Source: an uncultured Acidimicrobiales bacterium (lineage in GTDB: Bacteria > Actinomycetota > Acidimicrobiia > Acidimicrobiales > SHLQ01). Taken from it: 43,159 bases of DNA. Position numbers and translations under genes: made by a program. The notes under the pieces are model-generated. The model had not been told where the DNA came from and did no database searches. It saw only the letters and a list, made by a program, of their open reading frames with translations. The DNA lies in assembly GCA_938038785.1 (NCBI GenBank), contig CALHTB010000037.1, positions 1 to 43,159 of the forward strand. Direction: 5' to 3'. This document shows, piece by piece, positions 32,637 through 41,170 of this stretch; positions within the stretch are counted from its first letter, which is position 1, and each line of letters begins with the position of its first letter.

Positions 32637-33859
32637 CGCCTGAGCGGTCTCGAACCGACCCGGCTCGATTGTTCGTCCGGGGGTTCGGGGCCGCCGAGGG
32701 CATCGAATGGGGTTTCTGGCTTGTCCTGATGGTGTTCTGGGTCGTCGAGCTCGAACTTGGCGCGCTCGAACTTATGGTGCTCGGCATCGTGCTCGAAGCA
32801 ACGGTGTTGCTGGCCGAAACACCAACCGGGGTTGTGGCCGACCTGAAGTCGCGGAAGCGTTCGGTGCTCATTGCTCAAGTCCTGATGGGCATCAGTTACA
32901 TCTGGAGCATGGCCAGCCTGAACTTCTGGATGATCCTGCCCGCCCAAGCGTTGCTCGGTGTGGGCTGGACCTTTCGAAGCGGGGCCGACACGGCATGGGT
33001 CACCGACGAGCTCAAGGGTGCGGGCACCTTCGACGACGACGACATCGACCGGTTGATTTTGCACCGGCATCGGTTTTCGATCCTGGTCGCGTTGCTCACG
33101 GTGCCACTCACGATCGCCATCGCATTGGTCAGCTCGGTCAGAATCGCCGGGTTCTCGATGGGCTTTGCGTATTTGGCGATGGCGCTCTGGTTCCATCGCG
33201 ACATGGTCGAGGAGCACTTCACGCCAGGCGAGCAATCAGGAAACTCTTTTCGGGACACCTTCGAGGCCGGGGTGAACGTGGTGCGCAGCAAGCCTCGACT
33301 CCGCGTGCTTGTCGCCGTCATTGCCTTGTCGTACTTCGGTGGTGAGGCGTTCGACCGGCTTGGCGCGAAGTACTTCCTCGATATCGCCGCCGAAGACGGG
33401 TTCACTGCTGATCAAGAGTCGATCGTCGTTCTCGGTGTCATGTTCTTCATCATGGCCTTGGCCGGCCTGGCGGTGAACGCGGCGATTGGCCACTATCTCG
33501 ACAAGGGAAGCGGCGTGGTTCGTCTGGCAGTGGCTCTGCTGGCGGTTGGCTTTGTTGGTGGGCTACTCGGTGCCGCAACAAGTGTGGTGCTGGTCATTGC
33601 GATCGGCTTCACGATGCAAGACGGCGTTCGCGAAGCACTGTGGCCGGTGCTCGAAGCCTGGGCCAACCGAGACGCGCCAAGCGAGGTGCGCGCGACCGTC
33701 AATTCGCTTATGGGTCAGACAACATCGCTGGGCGAGCTTGGTGGAGCACTCATCCTTGGAGCGGTCGCCGAGCTTGCATCGATCCAAGCAGCGTTAATCG
33801 TGGGCGCGCTGTTCTTTGCCGTAGCTAGTGCGGTGTCGGTGCGCGCAATTGACCGTTAG
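32633..33859 (+). CDS. MFS transporter
   Basis: A 408-residue protein of about twelve membrane helices, coupled to dcd by a 4-base ATGA overlap. The cytoplasmic loop after helix 2 reads GVVADLKSRKRSVLIAQ, a form of MFS motif A (GxxaDrxgRrr), and the second half carries NAAIGHYLDKGSGVVRLAV. The end shows TVNSLMGQTTSLGELGGAL, a typical late helix. The acidic loop GTFDDDDIDRLILHRHR is a feature of this protein. The substrate is unknown; a link to nucleotide metabolism from dcd coupling is only a possibility. Confidence 0.88.
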   Translation: MTPERSRTDPARLFVRGFGAAEGIEWGFWLVLMVFWVVELELGALELMVLGIVLEATVLLAETPTGVVADLKSRKRSVLIAQVLMGISYIWSMASLNFWMILPAQALLGVGWTFRSGADTAWVTDELKGAGTFDDDDIDRLILHRHRFSILVALLTVPLTIAIALVSSVRIAGFSMGFAYLAMALWFHRDMVEEHFTPGEQSGNSFRDTFEAGVNVVRSKPRLRVLVAVIALSYFGGEAFDRLGAKYFLDIAAEDGFTADQESIVVLGVMFFIMALAGLAVNAAIGHYLDKGSGVVRLAVALLAVGFVGGLLGAATSVVLVIAIGFTMQDGVREALWPVLEAWANRDAPSEVRATVNSLMGQTTSLGELGGALILGAVAELASIQAALIVGALFFAVASAVSVRAIDR

Positions 33860-33885
33860 GCCGTTGCCAGCCAGTCGCGCAGCGC

Positions 33886-36672
33886 TTAGTCCTGGGCTGT
33901 GGCGTTCTCGGGTGTGTCGTCTGGGATTGGAGGCAATACGGAGGTCTTCTCTGGCCGCGTGCTCGTGAGCTCGGCGGCCTGGCCAACCCAGTTGTCGCGC
34001 TCGATACGACCCGAGAAGGACAAGAAGTCGTCGAGCTCTTCGATGTAGCTAGGTGTGAACGACGAAATCTGTTCATAGGTGCGAACGCCGATCTCATGGA
34101 GCAACGATTCGAGCTTGGGACCAATACCGCTGATGACTTTGAGGTCGTCGGGTTCGACCGTACGCCATGGAGCGTCGTCGCCCGCATCGACTCCGCCATC
34201 GGTAGCAACGGCGTCGGAGGGTGCGGCTGCTGTCACTGGGGTGGAATCGGATTCTGGCTCAGAGTCAGCAATGACCTCTATATCGGACTCGGCTGGGTCG
34301 GCGACGATCTCGATGTCGGACTCGGCTGGGTCGGCCACGACCTCGATGTCGGACTCGGCCGGTTCCGTCGTGGTTGGAGCGTCGGCCACAGCGGTGGCGG
34401 AACTGGCCACGGTCGAAGCAGCCGCCGCAGTGGAACCGCCGATGCCGACCGGGGACTCGACGTAGGCGAAACTTGGCGACAGGGCAGCCTGATGGGCGAG
34501 CTCATCGCCATTCTCGAGCGCTTCGAGCATGTGGATGGCAATGTCGGCGACCTTCACCTCGTCTTCATCGACGCCTTGACCCTTCACACCGTCGTCGATC
34601 ATGACGTAGCAGAACGGACATGCCGTGGCGATGCGGTCAGCGCCGGTTGCCAACAGCTGTTGTGACCGGTCGACGTTGATGTCTTTGCCAGTGGTCTCTT
34701 CGAGCCAGAAGCGTCCTCCGCCGGCACCGCAGCACATCGACTTGGTGCCGTTCTTCTCGGCCTCGAGGACCTGGACTCCGCCGAGCGATCCAACGACCTT
34801 TCGTGGGGCCATGTAGATGTCGTTGTGACGGCCGAGGTAGCAGGCGTCGTGATAGACGATGCGCTCGTGCAGTGATGCGTTGCTCATGTCGAGCGAACCA
34901 TCTTCGATGAGTTGTTCGAGGAACTCGCTGTGGTGGATGACCTCGTAGTGGCCGCCGAGCTGCGGGTATTCGTTCGCCAGCGTGTTGAAGCAATGCGGGC
35001 ATTGGGTGATGATCTTCTTGACGCCCATGCCGTTGAGGGTTTCGATGTTTTGCATCGCGAGCATCTGGAAGATGTACTCGTTGCCGGTACGGCGGGCCGA
35101 GTCGCCGGTGCAGTTCTCGGCGGGGCCGAGGATGGCGTAGCTAACCCCAGCGCGGTTCATCAGCTTGGACAGCGCCTGGCTAACCTTCTTGTTCTTGTCG
35201 TCGAACGAACCAGCGCAGCCGACCCAGTAGAGGTACTCGGCTTCGAGTGGTTCGTCACCAGCGAGCACCGTGACCGAATCGTCGACTACCCAATCAGCAC
35301 GATCGCCCTGGCTGAGTGCCCATGGGTTCATCTGGTTTTCCATGCCGCGGTATGCATTGCCGAGCTCGGTCGGGAAGTCCGACTCCATGAGCGACAAGTA
35401 CCGGCGCATGTCGAGGATCTTGTCGAGGATTTCGATGTTGACCGGGCAGATCTCATCGCATGCGCGACATGACGTGCACGCCCAGAGTTCTTCCGACGAC
35501 ACCCGGTCGAACATCCAGTTCGATGGAACGGTGATCTCGTCGTCGACGGAAATGGGTGGCGATACCTGCGGGGTGCCGGTGCGGGCCATGACCTCGCCGG
35601 TCTTCAGCACGATCTCACGTGGGTCGAGCGGCTTGCCGGTTGCGTGCGCTGGGCAGACGCTGGTGCAGCGGCCGCACATCGTGCACGAGTCGGTGTCGAG
35701 CAGTTGCTTCCAGGTGAAGTCCTCGATGGTCGACACACCGAACGATTCGAGTTCGGTCTCCATGAGGTTTGGCATGGGCTTCATTGCGCCCTTTGGCCGT
35801 TCCTTGTCCTTGAGATACATGTTGAGCGGCGACGTGAAGATGTGACGCAGCATCGTGATCGGCAACAGGATGAGGAACCCGACGAACGTGAGCACGTGGC
35901 CGATCCACCAGGCTTGATGCCATCCGGCCAGCGACTCGTTGTTCTCGACCAGGGTGGCAAGCGGGTAGCCAATGAAGCTCCACTTTTCGTATTCGGGCAT
36001 GCCATCGAGGGCGATGCGGAACACCTCGGCGCCGAAACCGGTGACCGCTATGCCGAGGAACGTGGCCAAGATGACCGCGTGCTCTGGCTTGCTCTTGATG
36101 CGAATGCGGTAGGGACGCATGGCCCGCGGGCCGTAGCGGCGCAGGATGGCCCACACGATCGAGATCGTGAAGATAAGACCGGCGAGGTCGCCGACCATGG
36201 CGTAACCCTTGTAGGTACCCCCGTGTAGGAACTTGAGCGCGGTTGGCAGCTGATGATCGATCTCGAGCACCGTGGTAACGCCGAGCAGTACGACGAAGCT
36301 GAAGTACATCATCGAGTGCATGAGGCCCGCGCCGGGCTCACGCATCAACGTACGCATGTAGAGGCCCGAGCGAAGGTCTGCCAGGCGGGTCTTCGCGTTC
36401 TTCGATGTGGTCGCACGGTTATCGGGGCCGCCACGTTCCCAGTTCTTGATGCGTAGCGAGAACACCCACGCTCCGTACACGATCATGACGGGAATCAACG
36501 TGTAGAACGCCAGGCGAATGGCGTCGGGGATGTTGGCGAACACCGTGCGATGAATCTCGCTTTCGCTTTTGAATGCGAACACTTCAGCCGCTACTCCCGA
36601 GAGTGCGGTGAACACGGCGACAGCAATGCCGATCCCAAGGACCAGGCGTTGTGGAGAAACGCGAGTTTTCAT
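33886..36672 (-). CDS. Membrane HdrD-like iron-sulfur oxidoreductase with C-terminal HhH domain
   Basis: A 928-residue protein. Residues 1 to about 300 hold five or six membrane helices of a NarI/HdrE-like cytochrome b type. Two 4Fe-4S motifs follow: CTMCGRCTSVCP and ACTSCRACDEICP. Two CCG domains come next, as in HdrB/HdrD and GlpC: VGCAGSFDD ... CPHCFNTLANEY, and VYHDACYLGRHN ... SMCCGAGGG. The layout matches the mycobacterial Rv0338c type. After a repeat-rich acidic linker, the last about 80 residues (EPDDLKVISGIGPKLESLL ... FSGRIERDNWVGQA) form a helix-hairpin-helix domain that is unusual on this family. Electron transfer between the quinone pool and a cytoplasmic donor or acceptor is the expected role. 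It is convergent with the MFS gene. Confidence 0.93.
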   Translation of the reverse strand: MKTRVSPQRLVLGIGIAVAVFTALSGVAAEVFAFKSESEIHRTVFANIPDAIRLAFYTLIPVMIVYGAWVFSLRIKNWERGGPDNRATTSKNAKTRLADLRSGLYMRTLMREPGAGLMHSMMYFSFVVLLGVTTVLEIDHQLPTALKFLHGGTYKGYAMVGDLAGLIFTISIVWAILRRYGPRAMRPYRIRIKSKPEHAVILATFLGIAVTGFGAEVFRIALDGMPEYEKWSFIGYPLATLVENNESLAGWHQAWWIGHVLTFVGFLILLPITMLRHIFTSPLNMYLKDKERPKGAMKPMPNLMETELESFGVSTIEDFTWKQLLDTDSCTMCGRCTSVCPAHATGKPLDPREIVLKTGEVMARTGTPQVSPPISVDDEITVPSNWMFDRVSSEELWACTSCRACDEICPVNIEILDKILDMRRYLSLMESDFPTELGNAYRGMENQMNPWALSQGDRADWVVDDSVTVLAGDEPLEAEYLYWVGCAGSFDDKNKKVSQALSKLMNRAGVSYAILGPAENCTGDSARRTGNEYIFQMLAMQNIETLNGMGVKKIITQCPHCFNTLANEYPQLGGHYEVIHHSEFLEQLIEDGSLDMSNASLHERIVYHDACYLGRHNDIYMAPRKVVGSLGGVQVLEAEKNGTKSMCCGAGGGRFWLEETTGKDINVDRSQQLLATGADRIATACPFCYVMIDDGVKGQGVDEDEVKVADIAIHMLEALENGDELAHQAALSPSFAYVESPVGIGGSTAAAASTVASSATAVADAPTTTEPAESDIEVVADPAESDIEIVADPAESDIEVIADSEPESDSTPVTAAAPSDAVATDGGVDAGDDAPWRTVEPDDLKVISGIGPKLESLLHEIGVRTYEQISSFTPSYIEELDDFLSFSGRIERDNWVGQAAELTSTRPEKTSVLPPIPDDTPENATAQD
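34271..34369. repeat. 33-bp in-frame tandem repeat (about three units)
   Basis: Three consecutive 33-base units (start points 34271, 34304 and 34337) encode the 11-residue repeat ADPAESDIEVV in the linker of the HdrD-like protein. The units differ at a few bases, and the third is diverged at its end. Copy number changes here would lengthen or shorten the acidic linker without breaking the frame. Confidence 0.85.
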
Positions 36673-36729
36673 GGCGCCAATGTACTTCCTACCGGGTGGT
36701 AGGACGCACTTCGCCGGTCGCTTCTCTCG

Positions 36730-38055
36730 TTACTTGAGCGTCTTCGTTACCTGCTCCTGCATGGTCGCCCACGCTTCGGCTGGGGTCTGACCGCCGCTCT
36801 CAACCCGGTTGAGTGCTTCCATCGTCGCATCGATAACGATTCGGCGTTGGGGTGTGGCCAGAGCGGACGGCCGATCAAGAGCCGATTTGCTGTAGGCGTT
36901 TGCGAAAGCGGAGTCGACAAAGAAGTCATCGACAGCCAGGTCGACGACACCATCTACGTGCGGACGGGTAGATGCGGGAAGTGGTCCGTAGCCGTTCGAG
37001 AAGGAGACCTCCTGGACCGTTGGGTTGGCCAAGGTGAGTAGCAAATCGTATGCCAGGTCGAAGTTCTCTGAATCGAGATGAAGCCCTACGTGCAGCCCGC
37101 CATCACTCGACGATCCGGCAGCTGGATTTGGGGAATCGATCGGGAGATCGAGCGTGACCCACTTGCCAGCGGTTTCGGGCGCCGCGTTAGAGATCCGGCG
37201 ACGAAATGACCACGGGGCCAACACAGCAGCAAAATCGTCGCCGCGCAGCTCCGTGCGCCATTCGGTTGAGTCGAAGCTCAAGTTGCGCGCCATTCGCTGG
37301 ATGTCGTCAACGCCAGGGCATGGGTCGCCGTGGAGTGGCCCCTCGCCGATGGCAATCATGGCCAAGTCCCATGCGCGTTCAAGCTCGCCAATTTCGTCGG
37401 CGGTCATCGTGCCGTTGTCGTTTGCGAACGAGCTACGGGTCTGAGCAAAGATCGCTGCAAGTAAGTCGTCGGCATCGGCAAGGAACGCGGTGTTGGTTTC
37501 ATCGGAGAATGCGTCGCCGGTGGTGAGCACGTCACACCATGAGCCAGCGTTGCGGAGCTCGCGAAGGAGATCTGGGCTTACCAAGTCGGCGCGTACAAGC
37601 ATCGCCGTGCTTTCGACGTCGAGCGGTAGGCCAATCAGCGAGCCGTCGTCAGCAATGCCCTCGCTCCAGCGCGCCGGAAGGTAGGTCGACATAGCTGGCG
37701 TTGCATCAAATGCTGACAGGTCGACGAGTAGGTCGTCGCGACTGCGAAGGTCGGGGCCATAGGTGGAATCGAACGCAACGAGGTCGAACTGGCCGCCAGC
37801 TCCTGCGTCATCGAGGAGCGATCGATGATGATCGTCGATGTTGCGAACGACCACCTCGACCTCGGCGGTTGGATGCTCCCGCTCCCAGCTGGCGATGGCG
37901 TCCTCGAAACCAGCAATGCGTGGGGTGGCGATTCGGAGAATTGTTGGTTCGACCTGCTCGGTTGCGTACGCGAGCGATTCGGGCGTCACATCTCCACACG
38001 CGGTGAGCACAAGAGTGCTGACCACGAGGAGGGCGAGCGCGCGAATGTGCTTCAC
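36730..38055 (-). CDS. ABC-type solute-binding lipoprotein (sugar-type), orphan
   Basis: GTG 38055 gives 441 residues and starts directly into a lipoprotein signal peptide (MKHIRALALLVVSTLVLTAC, Cys20). The open frame upstream of it is the antiparallel shadow of the EAL gene's 3' end. The mature part resembles sugar-type (MalE/UgpB-like) binding proteins: TILRIATPRIAGFEDAIASW, FDLVAFDSTYGPDL, and IGLPLDVESTAMLVRADL. The start overlaps the stop of the upstream GGDEF-EAL gene by GTGA, so they are co-translated. No permease or ATPase gene lies nearby, which fits a sensory rather than transport role. Confidence 0.82.
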   Translation of the reverse strand: MKHIRALALLVVSTLVLTACGDVTPESLAYATEQVEPTILRIATPRIAGFEDAIASWEREHPTAEVEVVVRNIDDHHRSLLDDAGAGGQFDLVAFDSTYGPDLRSRDDLLVDLSAFDATPAMSTYLPARWSEGIADDGSLIGLPLDVESTAMLVRADLVSPDLLRELRNAGSWCDVLTTGDAFSDETNTAFLADADDLLAAIFAQTRSSFANDNGTMTADEIGELERAWDLAMIAIGEGPLHGDPCPGVDDIQRMARNLSFDSTEWRTELRGDDFAAVLAPWSFRRRISNAAPETAGKWVTLDLPIDSPNPAAGSSSDGGLHVGLHLDSENFDLAYDLLLTLANPTVQEVSFSNGYGPLPASTRPHVDGVVDLAVDDFFVDSAFANAYSKSALDRPSALATPQRRIVIDATMEALNRVESGGQTPAEAWATMQEQVTKTLK

Positions 38056-41051
38056 CGGCTGTCCCGCGGCACGTTGATCTTGGTGACAGGACGGTCGATG
38101 GTGATCTCGATGAAGTCCTCGAGGCGGCCGGGGCGTCCGGTGAGCCAACCCTGGATGCGATCGCAGCGCATGCGGCGCAGTGCGTCGAGCTCTTCGTTCT
38201 CTTCGACCCCTTCGCCAACGACGGTCATGCCGAGGTCGTGTGCCATCTCGATGGCTTTCTTCACGACCGACGCCGCGCCCTGGTCGTCGACCATTGGGGT
38301 GATGAGGCTGCGGTCCAACTTCAGGATCTGCGCAGGCAACGTGTTGAGGTAGCTGAGGTTGGATTGCCCCGAACCAAAGTCGTCGATAGCGATCTTTACG
38401 CCGAGACCGCGAATCTTCTTCAGAAGTTCGACGTCGTCGTCGGTGGTCGTGGCACCCTCGGTGACTTCGAACACGACGCGGCTGCGGTCTGCCGAAGATT
38501 CGGTCAGCACCCGTTCGATTCCGAGTAGCAGGTTCGGGTTCGAGAGCTCGATCGGGGAGAGGTTCACCGCAACATACGGCGAGTCGCCGCGCAAGAACGG
38601 CAGCGCCGCGCACGCTTCGCGAAGGACGAACTGGCCAATGGCCACGATCATGTTTGTTTCTTCGGCGAGCGGGATGAACTCGGCCGGCGAAATTGGCTGA
38701 CCGTCCTTCTTGCCGCGGATCAGGCACTCGTAGCCTTCAATCGTGGTGGTGATGGCGTTCACGATCGGCTGGAAGTTCACCTCGAGGTCGCGGTTCTCGA
38801 TGGCACGAGACAACCAGTTCACGAGCTCGGTGCGACGGCGGACTTCCTCGCGGTGACGCGGTTCAAATTCGACAACACCGGTCATGTCGTTGCCGTGACG
38901 AATTGCGGCGGACACGTTGGCAAGCGTCTGGGTGAGGTCGCGATCCGCGCGCTCAACCGTGTCGAGCCCGATTGTTAGGTCGACGTTCACCTGGGCGCCT
39001 TGAACGGCGAGAGGGTTCTGGAACGCTCGGGTGATCTCGTTCGTCATCGCACCAACGTGGGCATGAGGGACGAGCACGACGAACTCGGGTTCGCCGATCC
39101 GTGCGAGTGCCACCTCAACGCCGAGGTCGGCTGCGGCGATAGCTGTCGTGTCATTGAGGACGGTAGCGATGGCCTGAAGCACGACTTCGCGGGCGTCGCG
39201 GCCAAACACGTCATCCCAATCGCCAAGACGGTGCGGTTGCACACCGAGGGCTGACCACTGGGTACCTCGCTCGTTGCGGTCCGCGAACCAGCGGCGAAGG
39301 TAGATCGAGTTTGGAAGTCCGGTGAGCAGGTCGTGCTCGCGGTTGTGGGTCGCACGCGTTTCGGCGGCGTGGCGACGGTGGGCTTGGGCCAGGATGCGAC
39401 CGGCGGTCTCCATCAGCGATACCAGGGGTTCGATCTGGGCGGGCTCGGTGTCGCCGAAGCGAAGCACGAGGACCGCCGGAGGTCCATCGGGGAACTCGAC
39501 CAGGCTGGCTGCTCCCAACCCGTCACGAAGCTCGATCTGTTGGGCCTGATCGGTGAGTGTGGGCACCTCGAGTGCTGAGATGCTGGGCTCGAGGCGGACA
39601 CCGAGGTCGTACTTTGGTGGGCCGCTCGGATGTTCGTGAAGATGCGCGTGCGATCCGGGCAACACTGCTGGAAGGAACCGAAGAACCGCCGAGGTGACAT
39701 CGCGTGCGTTCTCGGCGAGGATCGCCGCGTTCGAGATTTCGGTCATGACCACTCGTCGGTCGAGCTCTTCCTTCACCGAATCACGGTGTGCTTCACCGGT
39801 GGCGAGCGTGTCGTTCATGGTCGATGCCAAGCGAAGCCAGTCACCTTCAAGTTCGGCGGTGTCGATACGTCGGTCGTATTCACGGTTGCCCACCGCGGTC
39901 GATACAGCATCGACGTCGGTCCAGAGGCGTTCCATCGTGTTGGCCAATGAGGAAAAGGCGTTGGCCACTTCGGCGATTTCGTCGGAAGCCGGGTCTTCGA
40001 TCGGTGCCAGCTCGCCGCGCGACAGGAGGCGGGCGTTCACGGTCAGGTTCGAGAGGGGGCCGATGATGCTTCGGCGAAGACGCAACGCTCCGAAGGTGGC
40101 AAGGACGAGGACGAGCCCGATAATCCCGGCCAGGACGGCCAAGCGACGCTGTTCGGCGGAAACGGTTTCACCAATATCGTTCTGCAGTGCGATCGACTCT
40201 TCTCGCACCAGCACGACGAACGACAGTTGTCGCACTTCGGCGGCCGAGGCCCACACCTCGCTATTGAAGCCCTGGCTGCCCCCGCTTACCGACGCTGCAC
40301 GGATCACCGTGAGGCGCCGCCATGAATCGCTAACCGTGAGTTCTTGCAGCGCGGCGGCGCCGTCCTCGTTGGTGTTGTCGCTGTAGCGGGCAAGCGCTTC
40401 GCTAGCGCTTGTGTGCAGTCGGGTGAGCGCAACGGTGCTCGGCGATTCCGAGCGCGCTTCCAAGTCTTCAAGTAGGTATGCCTCGCTGCTCGCGAGGAGG
40501 CCTCGGAACGCTTCGCTTCGTTGCAAGGCCAGCCCCAGAGGAGCGTCGTCTAGGCGTCCGTAGATCGCTTCGCCGAGCAAGTCGATCATCTGGTTGTAGG
40601 CGAGAGTCGCCTGATTTAGCTGGTTGTTCTCCGCAAGCTTTCGTGCGACGACGAGGTCTTGCTGGAAGTTGATGGCGCCGTCGATGGACTGGGTGCTCAT
40701 CAGCTCTTCGATCTTGGTGATCTCGCTGTTGTTGAGGAACCGCTCTGGTTCGGGGGTGTTGCTTGCCGAGGCGTCTGGGGAGGGGTCGCCGAGAATGGCG
40801 ACATGTCGCTCTGACTGGAGCCGTATCCGAGCGTCGACGAGTTCATCGATGACGTGGCTGCTGTCGTGAAACTCACGAAGTTCCACGAGTGAACGAGCGT
40901 CGGCCGACGCAAACAAACCAATGAGCCCCAGCAGCGCGATCGACGGAACCGCGATGAAAAGGAGCAGGCGCGGGCCAATAGTGATCCGACGAAGGAATCT
41001 TCCTGGCCGTCGATTCCGTGTTGCCCGCTCTTGTGCTTTACGAAACGCCAT
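38052..41051 (-). CDS. Membrane HAMP-GGDEF-EAL c-di-GMP signalling protein
   Basis: ATG 41051 gives 999 residues. TM1 lies at about 26-46 (GPRLLLFIAVPSIALLGLIG). An extracytoplasmic helical sensor region (about 50-300) has LVDARIRLQSERHVAI, reminiscent of nitrate-sensing NIT domains. TM2 is followed by a HAMP domain (IIGPLSNLTVNARLLSRGEL), a less clear regulatory segment, a GGDEF domain with a degenerate signature (RIGEPEFVVL instead of GGDEF), and an EAL domain. The EAL keeps its catalytic set: YECLIRG (ECL for EAL), VNLSPIEL, FEVTEGA, IAIDDFGSGQSNLSYL, LKLDRSLI and VGEGVEENEEL. The protein therefore probably degrades c-di-GMP, with the GGDEF as a regulatory domain. It is coupled to the binding lipoprotein. 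Confidence 0.92.
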   Translation of the reverse strand: MAFRKAQERATRNRRPGRFLRRITIGPRLLLFIAVPSIALLGLIGLFASADARSLVELREFHDSSHVIDELVDARIRLQSERHVAILGDPSPDASASNTPEPERFLNNSEITKIEELMSTQSIDGAINFQQDLVVARKLAENNQLNQATLAYNQMIDLLGEAIYGRLDDAPLGLALQRSEAFRGLLASSEAYLLEDLEARSESPSTVALTRLHTSASEALARYSDNTNEDGAAALQELTVSDSWRRLTVIRAASVSGGSQGFNSEVWASAAEVRQLSFVVLVREESIALQNDIGETVSAEQRRLAVLAGIIGLVLVLATFGALRLRRSIIGPLSNLTVNARLLSRGELAPIEDPASDEIAEVANAFSSLANTMERLWTDVDAVSTAVGNREYDRRIDTAELEGDWLRLASTMNDTLATGEAHRDSVKEELDRRVVMTEISNAAILAENARDVTSAVLRFLPAVLPGSHAHLHEHPSGPPKYDLGVRLEPSISALEVPTLTDQAQQIELRDGLGAASLVEFPDGPPAVLVLRFGDTEPAQIEPLVSLMETAGRILAQAHRRHAAETRATHNREHDLLTGLPNSIYLRRWFADRNERGTQWSALGVQPHRLGDWDDVFGRDAREVVLQAIATVLNDTTAIAAADLGVEVALARIGEPEFVVLVPHAHVGAMTNEITRAFQNPLAVQGAQVNVDLTIGLDTVERADRDLTQTLANVSAAIRHGNDMTGVVEFEPRHREEVRRRTELVNWLSRAIENRDLEVNFQPIVNAITTTIEGYECLIRGKKDGQPISPAEFIPLAEETNMIVAIGQFVLREACAALPFLRGDSPYVAVNLSPIELSNPNLLLGIERVLTESSADRSRVVFEVTEGATTTDDDVELLKKIRGLGVKIAIDDFGSGQSNLSYLNTLPAQILKLDRSLITPMVDDQGAASVVKKAIEMAHDLGMTVVGEGVEENEELDALRRMRCDRIQGWLTGRPGRLEDFIEITIDRPVTKINVPRDSR

Positions 41052-41097
41052 GACCGGCCAGTCGGCCATCGGGTATCGAATGTGATGGGCCTCCCGA

Positions 41098-41152
41098 CCT
41101 GCCTGCTGCGGAGAAACCTTGAGTTTCCGTGTGGGCAGGGGGTTATGGCAGG
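41098..41152. other. Nested inverted repeats in the divergent EAL/Amt-like region
   Basis: An outer stem CCTGCC (41098-41103)/GGCAGG (41134-41139) encloses an inner stem CGGAGAAAC (41109-41117)/GTTTCCG (41123-41129) with two bulged bases and loop CTTGA. A second GGCAGG at 41147-41152 could pair with the same CCTGCC instead. On the minus strand it would lie in the leader of the EAL gene. It matches no riboswitch class I know. Confidence 0.45.
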
Positions 41153-41170
41153 TGGTGAAATCGGCCCTTC

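Noticed and set aside
36730..38727. 665-residue protein starting at 38727
   Set aside because: The N-terminal 224 residues are the shadow of the EAL domain in another frame; a lipoprotein signal peptide begins at GTG 38055.
41070..41170. c-di-GMP or cobalamin riboswitch upstream of the EAL or Amt-like gene
   Set aside because: Conserved core words of these classes are absent; only unspecific nested stems were found.
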